Source: Bacteroidales bacterium
GTDB taxonomy: Bacteria; Bacteroidota; Bacteroidia; Bacteroidales; UBA932
Direction: 5' to 3'
DNA: 50,903 bases
NCBI GenBank assembly: GCA_017469845.1
Contig: JAFUFP010000042.1
Span: 1 to 50,903, forward strand
Below, piece after piece: positions 7,771 to 18,142 of the stretch; the stretch's first letter is position 1; each line of letters begins with the position of its first letter. The notes beneath the pieces were generated by a model. The model worked only from the letters and a program-made list of their open reading frames with translations, was not told where the DNA came from and searched no databases. Made by a program: the position numbers and the translations under genes.

Positions 7771-10700
7771 CTATGATGGATTGTAATCATTGATTGAAAA
7801 TATCCTTGATGCGAACCCGCTCCATCCGGTTGCAGCCTTGTATGTGGCCACTGAAGCGTCTGGCACATAAATAGGACAGTTATTTGTGGAGTTCAATGCT
7901 GAAGTCTGAAGTGATGGAGGCGTAGTCGCATCTATGATTATTGCTTCAAGACTTGAACACCCTGACATTGCGTAATATCCAATCGATGTCAACGTGGATG
8001 GCAAGTGTATGAGTTTAATCCGCGAACACCCGCGGAAACATCCACCAACAGTTGAGTTTGTCCCTGTCAACGTTGTTATTGAACCGAGGTTTGACACCGA
8101 GGTCAAGTTGCTACAATTACGGAACGCAGCATCGTCAATGGATGTCAAGTTTGGTAGATTGATGTCACCCGTAAGTGCACTACACCCTCCGAAAGACTGA
8201 TTTCCTATTGTAGACAATGCACTGTTCCAATGCACTGTTGTTAACGATGTGCAACCTTGGAAGGCATATATCTGTATGGTCGTAAGTGTCGAAGGCAAGT
8301 ATACCTCTGTAAGTGAAGTACAGTTTCTGAATACTCCGCCGTATATCGAGTTTGAACCAGCAATGGTGGTTATCTTTCCCAGAGAAGTGACTTTCTTGAC
8401 ACCTGACTCTCTGAATGCTTGGTCTCCCAAGGATGTGAGTTCCGGGATATTCACGTCATCAATTGGTCCGGTACTTATAAAAGCTTGAGTAGCAATAGAA
8501 GTGATGTTTGCTCCCCATTCCACGGTTTCAAGAGATGTGCAATTGGCGAATGTTGCCTGTCCTATGGAGGTCAATGTGGACGGGAAATGGATTTCCTTGA
8601 GGGATGTGCATCTTCTAAAAACACCATCATTACTACCAACACCACCAACTATTGAAGTAATACTTCCCAACGACAAGACTTTGACTATAGCAGTGTCCCG
8701 AAAAGCCTGAGTACCCAAACTGCCCAAGTAAGGAAGTTCAACATCTCCAGACAAAGAAGAGCATCCGGCGAACGCGCTGGCTCCTATTGATGTTATACGC
8801 CCAGCCCAATGGATACTGGTCAACAAGGGACACATATAGAAAGCGGCTTGGCCTATGGAAGTCAAAGAAGAAGGCAAATAAACTTCCGTTAGCGACGGAC
8901 ATTCACGGAACGCTCCACTATTGCCGCCATTGCCACCGGGGATTGTGATGAGCGAACCCAAAGAAGTGACTCTGGCGACTCCAGACCTACAAAATGCGGA
9001 ATCGCTCATGGTCTCAAGATTCGGAGCATAGACTTCAATACCGAGAGACGAGCAATTCATGAAACAAAACTGCCCTATTTCTTTCAATGCCGTAGGAATG
9101 TTGATTGACGACAATGCGGTGCAACCATAAAAGGCCCTTTGCTGTATCTCAGTCAACCCGTCATTTAACACTACACTTTCCAATGACGTGCAATTCTCGA
9201 AAGCCCCCGAGTTACCTGATACGGTTCCGGCGAGAGTCGTCACTGACGGGAGATTCACCGACGTTATTCCGGTACATCCACTGAAAGCATAAGAGTTGAC
9301 GGTAGTGACATTGCTCAAGTCAAGTTCCCCAGCGATACCGCTGCCTCTAAAACTACTCGTATCAATTAAGACGAGATGAGACATGTCACCGACACTAGTG
9401 AGTTGTGCGTCATTGTAGAAAGCGTATGGTTGTATTGTTGTAACAGTTGCGGGGAGAGAGACTTCTCTCAATGCGGTACATCCAGAGAACGCACCGGAAG
9501 CCGAATTACCAACGCCATGGATATACGTTAGTCCAGTGAAATATTTAAGCTCGTTGAACGTCTCTATTTCGGTATTGTTCCTAAACAAATATACCAGGTT
9601 CGTCACAGCTCTTGCCTCTCCAAAGGATATAACCTCATTGCCGTTCGTGTCCCAGTTTGCAATAGCTATGGCTTCTACCGCTTCGTCAGCGAAATCGATG
9701 TAGACCATATCGTCGGCATTGGTGACGTCCAATCCCGCTTCCATTACGGCGAAATACTCTGATGCAGGAGCAAGTTCCGTCAACTCAAGAGTCCCTTCAA
9801 TGATAGGCGTTCCAGCGACATTCGCGATTGTCGTTCCGGTGTTCTGGACGTATCCCGCCCTTGTCGTGAGTTCCGCGAGGTCAGCCAATGCTGAGCGTCC
9901 GACCTGCTTGATGCCGTCCCACTGGATGGTGGCGTATTGGAGATTCTCACCCGTGGCGGCGAGTATGCTTGAAACAAGCTCTATAGGGTCTATGTTGACG
10001 CAGTTCGACACGCACAATGAAGTGATGCCAGACAATGTGGGGAGAGTCAGGTTCTCGTTTGTCAGCAAGGGGAGAGAGTCCATGTACACCACCGATGCTG
10101 CTGAAGGAAACGAGACCTCTGTCAGCTTCGCACCTTGCGGCAGATAGAGTCCCATCGCCCCGGAACCGGCGAAGAGTACTGTCCTCAGTCTCGGACACGC
10201 GAGCAGGTTCACCACGTTCTTGACAGTGGTGGTGTTCCTTGCGTCGAGGTATGTCAATGAAGGGGATGACACCGCGAAAGACGTGGCATTGAAAATGACA
10301 TTCGAGGCGGTAGGGTCGCCCACCTTCAATGTCTGGAGCCTTGCACTCTGGACGGTGAACGATATGTTCGTGTCGGCGGCACGGTCAGTGAGCTTCATTC
10401 CGCAGAGGTCGCCGAGCGATGCTATCCAGTCCATGCCGTGGATGTAGTTGTTCGATGCTCCACCAGCCGGTAGAGAAACATCGAACGAATCACCAGCCTC
10501 AACCGGAGATGCAACCGTAGATGATGATGCCGGGACGAGGCTGTCATCAACGTAGTTCGTGGCGGCTACCGAGAGTACTGGATACAAGTTGATAGCAGGC
10601 GTTATCTCAAAGGTGAATGGTGCTCCGAGAGTATTTGCGAGCATGTTGTATCCGCCAGTCGTTCCATTGAATGCACCTATCCTGTACTTTGAGAAGATGT

Positions 10701-13700
10701 AGGCTATCCTTCTTTCAACCCACAGACGCTCCGCTTGATACTGGTCTCCGAGAGCCTGGTCAAGAGGAAACACTCCATTGTACTGTTTTCCGTCATCTTC
10801 CAACCATGGTGCGATATAGCTCCACTCACGGTCCGTCTCATAGAGAGCAGGAGCGAAGTACTTCGCCGAGTGTTCCCAGCAGTAGTATGATACGACGTTG
10901 AACAGCGTCTCATGCAGCCCGTCACCACCCAAGATCAGGTCAGAGGAGATGGCGCTCGCCGCATTAGCTATACGGAGCATCATATCACTCACTTCAGAAA
11001 CGTAGTTGTCGCGTATCAGCACCCATAATGCGGAATCTCCGCCCTGGAATATCTCGTTGCCTGACGCGTTCTGGTCGCCATGCTCAACGTAATACGGCTT
11101 GGTGGAACGTCCGTTGTTATCGGTAGCAAGTACGGTATCAAGGTCATCCTGCCTCCATCCCCATCTCTTACAATAGATACTCTCACCAGATGCCAAGGAC
11201 TCATTGAACCCACGGAACTTGAAAGGGTATGAGTTCTTCGCAAAGTTGTCAGTAACTCCGAAGAGGATGCAATAGGCGTAATGAAAGACAGTCTGGTCAA
11301 TATCCCAATAATCCGGAGCGACTACCTTAAATCTAGCAGCCCTCGCTTCGATAAGCTGTGCGGTTGTCGGTGAGGTTGTACTGTACCCGAGCGCAGACAG
11401 GTATGTCGTTACCGGGGTAAGGATATTATGTTCCTTCGTGGAATCGACAGTGGCCAGTTTCTCGTATTGTCCTGTCTTGATACGGTAGAAATACAATTCA
11501 TATTTTTCTCCGGAGGCAGTGCTGTACAACGACAATAGACTATTCTTCACTCCATTGGTGCTGCCGTCACGAAAATTCTGAATATCAGCATTGATTGCCG
11601 CTATTGACGCATATCCAGTCTCTGATATCGCAGCTATGTAAGGAGAGCAGTTGTACACTATCTCATAAGCCGGAGCCCATTCCGCATTGTACAATGCGAG
11701 AATGTTGTCCCAGTCCGATTGCGTACCTTCGTCCGATGTCTCATAAGGCATGTAATCCGCATCCCAAGCTTCCAAGCCTCCTATCATCGAAGTTTCGTCA
11801 GCTGGAGAATATGTCACATCAACCCATGGGGTGATGAATCTTGTGCCGGCTGGGTCATGGTTCGGTCCTTCTATGGACATCAGATTCGGATAATCATCAA
11901 CATATCCGAAGGTGACCTTCGAACCTTTGTCCGGACCTGCGGTATATAGTCCGATATACTCATAGGAATCATTTGCCGTATAGTGCCTGAACCCGACAAA
12001 GGGGAACTGGTATACGGCGACGCAGTAGTCCTCGTCAGGGAGGTGCGAGCCGAGTCCCACCCTCTTGAAGAGGTCGTTGTAGAGTCCGGTCATTCCCATC
12101 TTGTGGCCCTGCTGCGATGACGCGTAATTCTTCTTGGCGGTTATCCTGTCAATGATTGCGTAGTCGTCACCGGCGAACTTCCCGGTCTTTCCGGTTACCA
12201 CCGTACCATCCGCATAAGTCCATGTGGTGGTCTTCTTTGTCTTGCCCCTTAGGTTCCATCGGTAGTACTGCTTTGACGTCGTACCCTGTCCGTCAAGCGA
12301 TATGCCTCCGACCTTGACATTCCACTCCGGATGGTCAGCATATTCAAAGGAAAATGAACAACCGGAGTATCCGTCCTTCGGAGCGGGGTGGTCGATGGAA
12401 GGGAGGTACTGCGTATCGTCAGCCATCTCAACCACCATGATGTTGTATCCCGCCGCCTTCGTCTCGGCGTATCCGGGAGCGTTGCCGTAGTAGACATTGT
12501 TCGCAGCGTCCTCTTCCCTCCTATTGAACTCTATGCCGTCGGTGATGCAGTTGAGGAAATTGTTGAACACCGCCTGCGACGAGAGGGCTGTACCGTAGAC
12601 CCTCATCCTGTAGAGGTATGCGTCCGTGTCCTGCTGCCCTATCACGAGATTCGACCCGTTCTCTCCGAAAGTAGAAAGTCCTTGGAATGCGAAGTTCACG
12701 TTGGAGATGCCGTTCACGTAGATGGAACAGAGGTTCCTGCCCGGCACATCACCGTAGTTCTTGACCCATGTGATGCATAGGTGCGTCACCCTGTTCTCGG
12801 CGAGCATTACGCTCTGCGTGGTCTCGTCAGTCTCCAATGAGGAGAAGACCACTATCTTTGTCGGATAGATGCGGATTCCCTTGTTGCCCGCCCACATCGA
12901 GAATACCGGCTGGGAGTAGTCCGAGGGGTAGGCGCACTTTATCATCATCTCCACGGTCATTCCAGTCGCGTATGACGACAACAGCTTCAGAGGCTCCAAG
13001 CCCGTGACCGACAATGACGAACCTGCTGGGACTATGAGCGCCCTGCTCTGACCGTCAGCTTCCCACCCGTCACCTTTGTATGAGAATCCGCTCCATACGG
13101 CAGCGTATGAAGCAGCGAAGTTGCCGTCCTGTGACGCTCCGGCTTCGTTGATGATGGTGAGATAGTCGGAGGTGTTGTTGCTTCTTGTAGCCGCGTTGAG
13201 ATGGAAGAGAGCTCCCGGTGTGGCCACATACGAATAAGTGTTGTCGAAAGGAGTGGTGACGGAGAGTGTGCTTCCTGGAGTGTTGCCGTCATAAGGTGTC
13301 GCATCCACCGAAAGGGTTCCCATCGTCTCGATTACGTTTCCGGTGTCCACTTCTATAGTGTAAGCGAACGTGTATTGCCTTCCTTCCTCGAGATTGGTGT
13401 TCTCCACCGGAGCCTTGGTGACGGCAAATGTCTCACCACCGATGCTTGCGCTGAGGGAGAACCTTGCCGAATCCGCATTGAACACCGCGTATGAGAATAT
13501 AGTGGAGGATGTGAAATTGACGGCAGTGCCGAGAGAGTTCACCGCTATCATCGGCGTAGTGTCTCCGCTGGCGGCACACATTATTCTGTAAGTAGTGACA
13601 GGAGTGGATACGCCTTGTGCGGTCATCCACATCGTGACCGTGTGCACACCGTTGCCGGAAGATGCAGGGAATGCTGATGCGGGTATGGTGTATGTCGTGG

Positions 13701-14418
13701 CGGTGGACGTGTAGGACTCGTTCGCCCCGTACTCCACGGCATTGAGTTCCGTCCCGTCAAGTGCGACGTGGAGGGTCTTCACGAGGTTGCCTGAGAATCT
13801 GATTCCGTTCAGCACGTAAGGTGAGTTCTCGTTCCATACCTCCTGCCACGCATGGTTCACCGTCAATGACAAAGACGTGAGTGTGGCGGTGCATACGATG
13901 GTCTTGGTCTGACCGGATGTGGTTCCCGTGACCGAAATCCTTATGTAGTTGTCTCCCGTATTGATGAAGGGTCTGATGTCGAATGACGCACTCTCGCCCG
14001 TATGTATCGAATGTTCCGCAGGTGTTCTGTCCACGTACCCGTTCCCGGTATTTACAGCTACCGTGTAGACATAATCCTCAGTGAACGGTTCAGATTCATC
14101 ACTTCCGAAAGAAGACTGCATAGTGGTCGGAGTGATGGTCAACACCTTGGATGTCTCGTCCTGAAGGATGTAGAAGAAAGTTCCGAGGTCCACGTCCACA
14201 TTGACTGTGTATACTGTGCCACCGAGACCGATGGTGACGAGGGGTTGTGCAGCGCCTTCGTACTCCCAGAATCGCATCGTCATGTTGGCGAAGTCCACGT
14301 ATCCTATCTTCCCTCCAGCAGCGGCAATAGCTGCCGTTATCTGGGACTTGAGAAAGGTCTCGACCTCCAATCCTGTATGCCCATTCCAAGGCTCATTTAT
14401 GTTCTGTATAGCTGCCAT
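7771..14418 (-). CDS. Giant tail-fibre/receptor-binding protein with LamG-like and BspA-like LRR domains
   Basis: This 2215-residue protein is the longest product here. The N-terminal third is beta-rich, with Ig-like segments up to about residue 390. A LamG/concanavalin-like domain follows at about 400-640 (C-I-T-W-V-K ... S-I-Y-V-N-G). A large unassigned region runs to about 1570. An EF-hand-like loop D-T-N-G-N-E-V-I-S-F-G-E lies near 1591. From about 1620 to 2165 there are BspA-type (LRR_5) leucine-rich repeats of the T-S-I-G-x-x-A-F-x-x-C-x-S-L type. Lectin-like and BspA-like modules bind glycans or surface proteins, so the product probably contacts the host envelope. It follows a 59-residue gene with no gap. 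Confidence 0.85.
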   Translation of the reverse strand: MAAIQNINEPWNGHTGLEVETFLKSQITAAIAAAGGKIGYVDFANMTMRFWEYEGAAQPLVTIGLGGTVYTVNVDVDLGTFFYILQDETSKVLTITPTTMQSSFGSDESEPFTEDYVYTVAVNTGNGYVDRTPAEHSIHTGESASFDIRPFINTGDNYIRISVTGTTSGQTKTIVCTATLTSLSLTVNHAWQEVWNENSPYVLNGIRFSGNLVKTLHVALDGTELNAVEYGANESYTSTATTYTIPASAFPASSGNGVHTVTMWMTAQGVSTPVTTYRIMCAASGDTTPMIAVNSLGTAVNFTSSTIFSYAVFNADSARFSLSASIGGETFAVTKAPVENTNLEEGRQYTFAYTIEVDTGNVIETMGTLSVDATPYDGNTPGSTLSVTTPFDNTYSYVATPGALFHLNAATRSNNTSDYLTIINEAGASQDGNFAASYAAVWSGFSYKGDGWEADGQSRALIVPAGSSLSVTGLEPLKLLSSYATGMTVEMMIKCAYPSDYSQPVFSMWAGNKGIRIYPTKIVVFSSLETDETTQSVMLAENRVTHLCITWVKNYGDVPGRNLCSIYVNGISNVNFAFQGLSTFGENGSNLVIGQQDTDAYLYRMRVYGTALSSQAVFNNFLNCITDGIEFNRREEDAANNVYYGNAPGYAETKAAGYNIMVVEMADDTQYLPSIDHPAPKDGYSGCSFSFEYADHPEWNVKVGGISLDGQGTTSKQYYRWNLRGKTKKTTTWTYADGTVVTGKTGKFAGDDYAIIDRITAKKNYASSQQGHKMGMTGLYNDLFKRVGLGSHLPDEDYCVAVYQFPFVGFRHYTANDSYEYIGLYTAGPDKGSKVTFGYVDDYPNLMSIEGPNHDPAGTRFITPWVDVTYSPADETSMIGGLEAWDADYMPYETSDEGTQSDWDNILALYNAEWAPAYEIVYNCSPYIAAISETGYASIAAINADIQNFRDGSTNGVKNSLLSLYSTASGEKYELYFYRIKTGQYEKLATVDSTKEHNILTPVTTYLSALGYSTTSPTTAQLIEARAARFKVVAPDYWDIDQTVFHYAYCILFGVTDNFAKNSYPFKFRGFNESLASGESIYCKRWGWRQDDLDTVLATDNNGRSTKPYYVEHGDQNASGNEIFQGGDSALWVLIRDNYVSEVSDMMLRIANAASAISSDLILGGDGLHETLFNVVSYYCWEHSAKYFAPALYETDREWSYIAPWLEDDGKQYNGVFPLDQALGDQYQAERLWVERRIAYIFSKYRIGAFNGTTGGYNMLANTLGAPFTFEITPAINLYPVLSVAATNYVDDSLVPASSSTVASPVEAGDSFDVSLPAGGASNNYIHGMDWIASLGDLCGMKLTDRAADTNISFTVQSARLQTLKVGDPTASNVIFNATSFAVSSPSLTYLDARNTTTVKNVVNLLACPRLRTVLFAGSGAMGLYLPQGAKLTEVSFPSAASVVYMDSLPLLTNENLTLPTLSGITSLCVSNCVNIDPIELVSSILAATGENLQYATIQWDGIKQVGRSALADLAELTTRAGYVQNTGTTIANVAGTPIIEGTLELTELAPASEYFAVMEAGLDVTNADDMVYIDFADEAVEAIAIANWDTNGNEVISFGEARAVTNLVYLFRNNTEIETFNELKYFTGLTYIHGVGNSASGAFSGCTALREVSLPATVTTIQPYAFYNDAQLTSVGDMSHLVLIDTSSFRGSGIAGELDLSNVTTVNSYAFSGCTGITSVNLPSVTTLAGTVSGNSGAFENCTSLESVVLNDGLTEIQQRAFYGCTALSSINIPTALKEIGQFCFMNCSSLGIEVYAPNLETMSDSAFCRSGVARVTSLGSLITIPGGNGGNSGAFRECPSLTEVYLPSSLTSIGQAAFYMCPLLTSIHWAGRITSIGASAFAGCSSLSGDVELPYLGSLGTQAFRDTAIVKVLSLGSITSIVGGVGSNDGVFRRCTSLKEIHFPSTLTSIGQATFANCTSLETVEWGANITSIATQAFISTGPIDDVNIPELTSLGDQAFRESGVKKVTSLGKITTIAGSNSIYGGVFRNCTSLTEVYLPSTLTTIQIYAFQGCTSLTTVHWNSALSTIGNQSFGGCSALTGDINLPNLTSIDDAAFRNCSNLTSVSNLGSITTLTGTNSTVGGCFRGCSRIKLIHLPSTLTSIGYYAMSGCSSLEAIIIDATTPPSLQTSALNSTNNCPIYVPDASVATYKAATGWSGFASRIFSINDYNPS
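7944..8964 (-). repeat. Long-period (96-98 residue) super-repeats in the LRR region
   Basis: Within the LRR domain a unit of four leucine-rich repeats recurs. Units begin at S-L-G-S-L-I-T-I, S-L-G-S-I-T-S-I, S-L-G-K-I-T-T-I and N-L-G-S-I-T-T-L, at about 8964, 8673, 8385 and 8091. Each contains a Gly/Asn/Ser-rich insert ending in G-x-F-R-x-C. The periods are 97, 96 and 98 residues, and the last copy is partial. The regularity suggests duplication of whole blocks rather than of single repeats. Confidence 0.75.
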
Positions 14419-14419
14419 T

Positions 14420-14599
14420 CTATCTATTATTCTTCCAAGTGTCGTTGTCTATCCAAGGCTTTTCCTCAATCCATATTCCCTTGCCGTAGCAGGACCTCAC
14501 CTCCTCCCATACAAGGTGCCTCCCGTAGTATTTCGCTATCACTCTCTTGCCTTGATAATGGATAGCGGAGAAGGCTGTGTGACCTTGTGCTCTTATCAT
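14420..14599 (-). CDS. Small basic-aromatic protein between tail-fibre genes
   Basis: A 59-residue frame (M-I-R-A-Q-G-H-T-A-F-S-A-I ... W-K-N-N-R) starts in an ATGA overlap with the stop of the upstream 415-residue gene. It ends 1 bp before the start of the 2215-residue gene. Tight coupling on both sides makes it a real gene despite its size. It is rich in Trp and Tyr (W-E-E-V-R-S-C-Y-G-K-G-I-W-I). No family is recognised; a small chaperone or adaptor for the adjacent fibre is possible. Confidence 0.75.
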   Translation of the reverse strand: MIRAQGHTAFSAIHYQGKRVIAKYYGRHLVWEEVRSCYGKGIWIEEKPWIDNDTWKNNR

Positions 14600-15843
14600 G
14601 ACTCGTCTTCATAAACAAGGTATATCACTCCGTCATCCACTGAACCTCCGGTGACGAGAGCTTCGTATTCCGCCTCGGTCAGGAGAACATGGGGTATCCC
14701 GCCTCCACCACTTTCGCCACCGCTTGGAGTGCCTACGCCAAGGGTGGACACGAATGAATCCGCCGCGAAACCTGCGTTCGTGTGAAGGTAGAATTGGGCA
14801 AGTGTGGAGTCGTATGCCAATTCGAGATAATACGAGCTGGAGCCGAAGTATATCCTCCTCTTCGAAGCCGCAGCCGACGTGGTCGCGGTTGATCCGTTGC
14901 CGACAGTGATGCTGTTCGCTGCGCTTATAGTGCTTCCGCCGGATATCGCTCCCGATGCCGTAAGAGTTGACGCAGTGACGTATCTTGCGACAAGGTCAAG
15001 GTCATTGGCGCCTCCATATGGGTGATAGTCGCTATTGAGCAATCCAGTGAGATATGTCTCCGTTACGCCTATCTCAGCCAGTGTTGCACTATTCCCTAAC
15101 GTGATAGACGCACTGCCGACGGTTACTGACGGATTGGCGAGATATGCATTTGCTATCGGTGTCCCTTGCCATTCTCCACTCTCTATCGTTCCAACGGTAT
15201 CGATTTTTGAGCTTCCGGTCCATAAGGCGAGAGCGGAATCTGTAACATAGTCTCCCAACGTAGTTGCGAGAGATGATGCCGTCACATACGAAGCAAGTGT
15301 CGTATTCAATGCACTTGTGGTGACATAAGAAGTGAGCGCAGTATTGAGGGCTGACGTAGTGACAAGGTCGGGCTTGCCCGTGATTGCCTCCCAGTCGAGC
15401 GAGATGTTCGTCTTCGTGTAGACTATCTTCGCCTTGGTGTTGTCCTGCGGGTCAACCACGAGGGACAATCCGCTCACCACGTTGCCGGAGCCGGATGCCT
15501 CGGTAGTGAGGTTGATGTGCCCCCAGTCTATCTTTTCATCGGCGAAGTCGTCGGAGTTCGTTCTGAGGGACTCCCACACGTCCGATAGGTCCGCTCCGCC
15601 ACCTGAACCGCCGGAGGAAGGACCAACACCGAGGGCGGAGAGGAACCCATCCGTCCATAGCCCCGAATATCTCGGATTCAGCCTCAGGGATCCGTCCCCT
15701 TGGGCAATGAACCAATCGGGACCTTCAGATCCTGCAGGGGATGACGATACGGCGGAGAGGGCGGTGATTCCTGCCTCCCTCATGCGTTTGTTGCGGGGGA
15801 GTGCCGTCCTGGTCGCATATCCTGATATGTAATGTTTGTCCAT
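14596..15843 (-). CDS. Tail-fibre-like structural protein with short repeats
   Basis: The 415-residue protein has a Gly/Ser-rich linker near residues 76-84 (S-S-G-G-S-G-G-G). A central run of repeats of the type S-A-L-N-T-x-L-x-S-Y-V-T sits at about 160-200, and there are beta-helix-like S-x-T-V-G-N-G-S segments. A second Gly-rich linker precedes a C-terminal domain (L-L-T-E-A-E-Y-E-A-L-V ... V-I-Y-L-V-Y-E-D-E-S) found at the ends of Bacteroidota phage fibre proteins. It overlaps its upstream gene by 1 bp. A trimeric fibre or fibre-anchor role is inferred. Confidence 0.75.
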   Translation of the reverse strand: MDKHYISGYATRTALPRNKRMREAGITALSAVSSSPAGSEGPDWFIAQGDGSLRLNPRYSGLWTDGFLSALGVGPSSGGSGGGADLSDVWESLRTNSDDFADEKIDWGHINLTTEASGSGNVVSGLSLVVDPQDNTKAKIVYTKTNISLDWEAITGKPDLVTTSALNTALTSYVTTSALNTTLASYVTASSLATTLGDYVTDSALALWTGSSKIDTVGTIESGEWQGTPIANAYLANPSVTVGSASITLGNSATLAEIGVTETYLTGLLNSDYHPYGGANDLDLVARYVTASTLTASGAISGGSTISAANSITVGNGSTATTSAAASKRRIYFGSSSYYLELAYDSTLAQFYLHTNAGFAADSFVSTLGVGTPSGGESGGGGIPHVLLTEAEYEALVTGGSVDDGVIYLVYEDES

Positions 15844-18140
15844 TATCCGTCAATTATATCATCGTACTCATCGGGGCGGATCTCCAGGAATGTGGATCTG
15901 GAAACGCCCTCCCTGGCATACATCGCTTCCCCCGTCGTAAGGAAAACCTTGCCGCTCTCCTGGGCGTCATCGGTGTGCAGCAACGTGACGGAGTATTCGC
16001 TTTCGACCTCGCCCGACAACGTCGTCCTGCGGTCGGCATACTGGGAATACAGGGTGCCTATGAGAAGCTGCTCCGGATGATGCGTCCTGCCCGCTCTGGT
16101 CATGGTTTTCAGGGGATCTCCGGATGGCAGCAGATACAGCCCCATTGCGGAAGGGCAATCGGTATCCAGAGTGCCGCATACCGTGTCAAGATCCAGGGAC
16201 TCTTTTGCGTCAACATTCAACATCCCTGTATATTCGGCATCATCTGCAGTGAATTCCTCCATGACGCTGTCTGAAGTCACCACCGACAGCTCTGGGGCCT
16301 TGAAAGCCGCCCACCTCGAATAATAGAAAAGCGGGAATGGCAATACCATTGACTTGTTGATCTCCGTTCTGGAGAATACCGTGTGCAGACTTATCCCGTC
16401 ATATACGGTCAGCTGGAGATATCCCCCTACGGGCGGATAGGGCATGTACAGCCCGTCCGGCATGTCCCTGAAAAGGGCGTGTATGTATTTCTCGTATTTC
16501 TTCCCTGAAGAGTAGTAATGGTGATGATGGCGGTTGTTCTTCCATCCCAGGACTCCTTGGCCTTCTCCCATCTTGTCTGGGTCGTAGTATGAAAGCCAAG
16601 CCTGTCCCGTGGCGTCATCGCCTGCTACCCATGACCCCAGCATTCCGCTGCTGAACAGCTGGCGGGTTCCTGTTTCATTCTCGTAATGATACAGCGCATT
16701 CCCGTTCTCGTCGTAAAGGACGATGGAACATTTCACGGAAGCTTCGGACACCGCTTCGAAATCGCTGTAGTTGCCGCTCTCGTTCTCATCGGAAGAATCT
16801 TCGAACGGGTTGTATCTCGGGTCGACCAACATGGGGACCACCATCCTGAGGTAAGCTTTGGCGTCACTGCCGGCACCCGGTATGAATGCCTTCCTGGAAC
16901 GGTACACGACAGAACCATCGGTCGTCAGTGTGCTTTCACCGATAACTGTCGGGTAGTCGGAATTCAGTTGGCTGTGAACGTCAATGTATGCGGATGATTT
17001 CGTGACCCTGCGGAGTCCTCCGGATACGAATCCCCTCATTATGCATTCATGGTCCTCTCCACCGTTCACCGCAAGGATCTTCGCGTATTTCGAATATGGG
17101 CCAAGTTCCTCAACTCCCTTCCCGACGTCCGACAGGAACATGGTGAAACTGTGGTATCCGGTCTGATAAGGGAACGAATCGAAATCCGAATGGTCGTCAT
17201 TGTAGTATCCGGCGAAGAAGGAATAACAGACGGGAACCTTCATTCCTGAAGGGACGGCCCCTCCGTCATATTTGACTTCGTAGGATTCATCTTCGCCCCA
17301 TTGGGTCCATTTCCTGTCGCAGACGTCGGTGTATTCGATTTCTCCTTTCAGAAGTTCCGCCTTGGCATAGGGAGAGAAAGTGACCTTCACGTTGTTGTAC
17401 ACCTTTCCCGTACCCATGACCGAACCGGTGCCGTCCCATGCGATCCTGCTTGCCGATGAATCCGAATGGAGTCCGTTGATGTCATATATGAAAACGGTTC
17501 CGTCCTTCTGGATCACGCGGAGAGCAAGCGGCAGAAGGACGCCTTCAAGTACTTCCCGGTACGTCATAGGTTCGTCGGTCTCGTCGTAAAAGTTCCCGGA
17601 TCTGACAGACAGGGAAGAAAGGCTCATAGTCTCCCCGTTCACTTCCGAAGATATGCATGTCCTCAAGGACCTGTAGCTGATCCCCGACTTCGCCAAAGCG
17701 GCGGAGATTATTTCTCCGATCTGTTTTTCTCCGGTGAGATCGTACGGTTTCCTGTCGAGTATGCCGAAATCCGAGAACGTCAATGTGACGTCATACCTGG
17801 AACCGCGGTCATACGGTTCCTCGTAGAATTCCGTATCAAGGGTACCTGACCAGAAGAGAGAACCGTTCCGGTATATGTTTAGTTTGATCTGCCCCGGAGC
17901 AACCGAATACAGGTCGGCATAGGTGCGGTCTCCGGGGGATTCTATCTTCAGCGTCGCGCGGCTGCCGCAGACCGGTTCTTCCACAGCAGTCTCGTCCCAT
18001 TCGATGACAAGGGGCTCGTCCGCAGGGAAAGTCAGATCGCCCGGGGTGAACACCGTGTCGGATTCCTGGAGGATGTCGCACTTCCAGGAATCACCTCTCA
18101 CGGAAAGGAATTCTCCGCTGTATCTGAGTTGCATCGCCAT
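15843..18140 (-). CDS. Tail-associated (distal tail/hub) protein
   Basis: The 765-residue protein directly follows the tape measure gene (2-bp gap), the usual place of distal tail and tail-hub proteins in siphoviruses. The N-terminus (M-A-M-Q-L-R-Y-S-G-E-F) leads into a beta-rich part with G-x-L-F-W-S-G-T-L-D near residue 88. Similar openings occur in Bacteroidota phage tail proteins. A histidine cluster (R-H-H-H-H-Y-Y) lies near residue 535. No enzymatic domain is seen. It probably forms the tail tip that carries the fibres encoded next. Confidence 0.75.
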   Translation of the reverse strand: MAMQLRYSGEFLSVRGDSWKCDILQESDTVFTPGDLTFPADEPLVIEWDETAVEEPVCGSRATLKIESPGDRTYADLYSVAPGQIKLNIYRNGSLFWSGTLDTEFYEEPYDRGSRYDVTLTFSDFGILDRKPYDLTGEKQIGEIISAALAKSGISYRSLRTCISSEVNGETMSLSSLSVRSGNFYDETDEPMTYREVLEGVLLPLALRVIQKDGTVFIYDINGLHSDSSASRIAWDGTGSVMGTGKVYNNVKVTFSPYAKAELLKGEIEYTDVCDRKWTQWGEDESYEVKYDGGAVPSGMKVPVCYSFFAGYYNDDHSDFDSFPYQTGYHSFTMFLSDVGKGVEELGPYSKYAKILAVNGGEDHECIMRGFVSGGLRRVTKSSAYIDVHSQLNSDYPTVIGESTLTTDGSVVYRSRKAFIPGAGSDAKAYLRMVVPMLVDPRYNPFEDSSDENESGNYSDFEAVSEASVKCSIVLYDENGNALYHYENETGTRQLFSSGMLGSWVAGDDATGQAWLSYYDPDKMGEGQGVLGWKNNRHHHHYYSSGKKYEKYIHALFRDMPDGLYMPYPPVGGYLQLTVYDGISLHTVFSRTEINKSMVLPFPLFYYSRWAAFKAPELSVVTSDSVMEEFTADDAEYTGMLNVDAKESLDLDTVCGTLDTDCPSAMGLYLLPSGDPLKTMTRAGRTHHPEQLLIGTLYSQYADRRTTLSGEVESEYSVTLLHTDDAQESGKVFLTTGEAMYAREGVSRSTFLEIRPDEYDDIIDG

Positions 18141-18142
18141 GA

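Noticed and set aside
7771..14418. Possible diversity-generating retroelement acting on the large tail-fibre gene
   Set aside because: I found no reverse transcriptase gene and no template repeat with the expected adenine-biased differences in the window; the LRR repeats differ at all base types.
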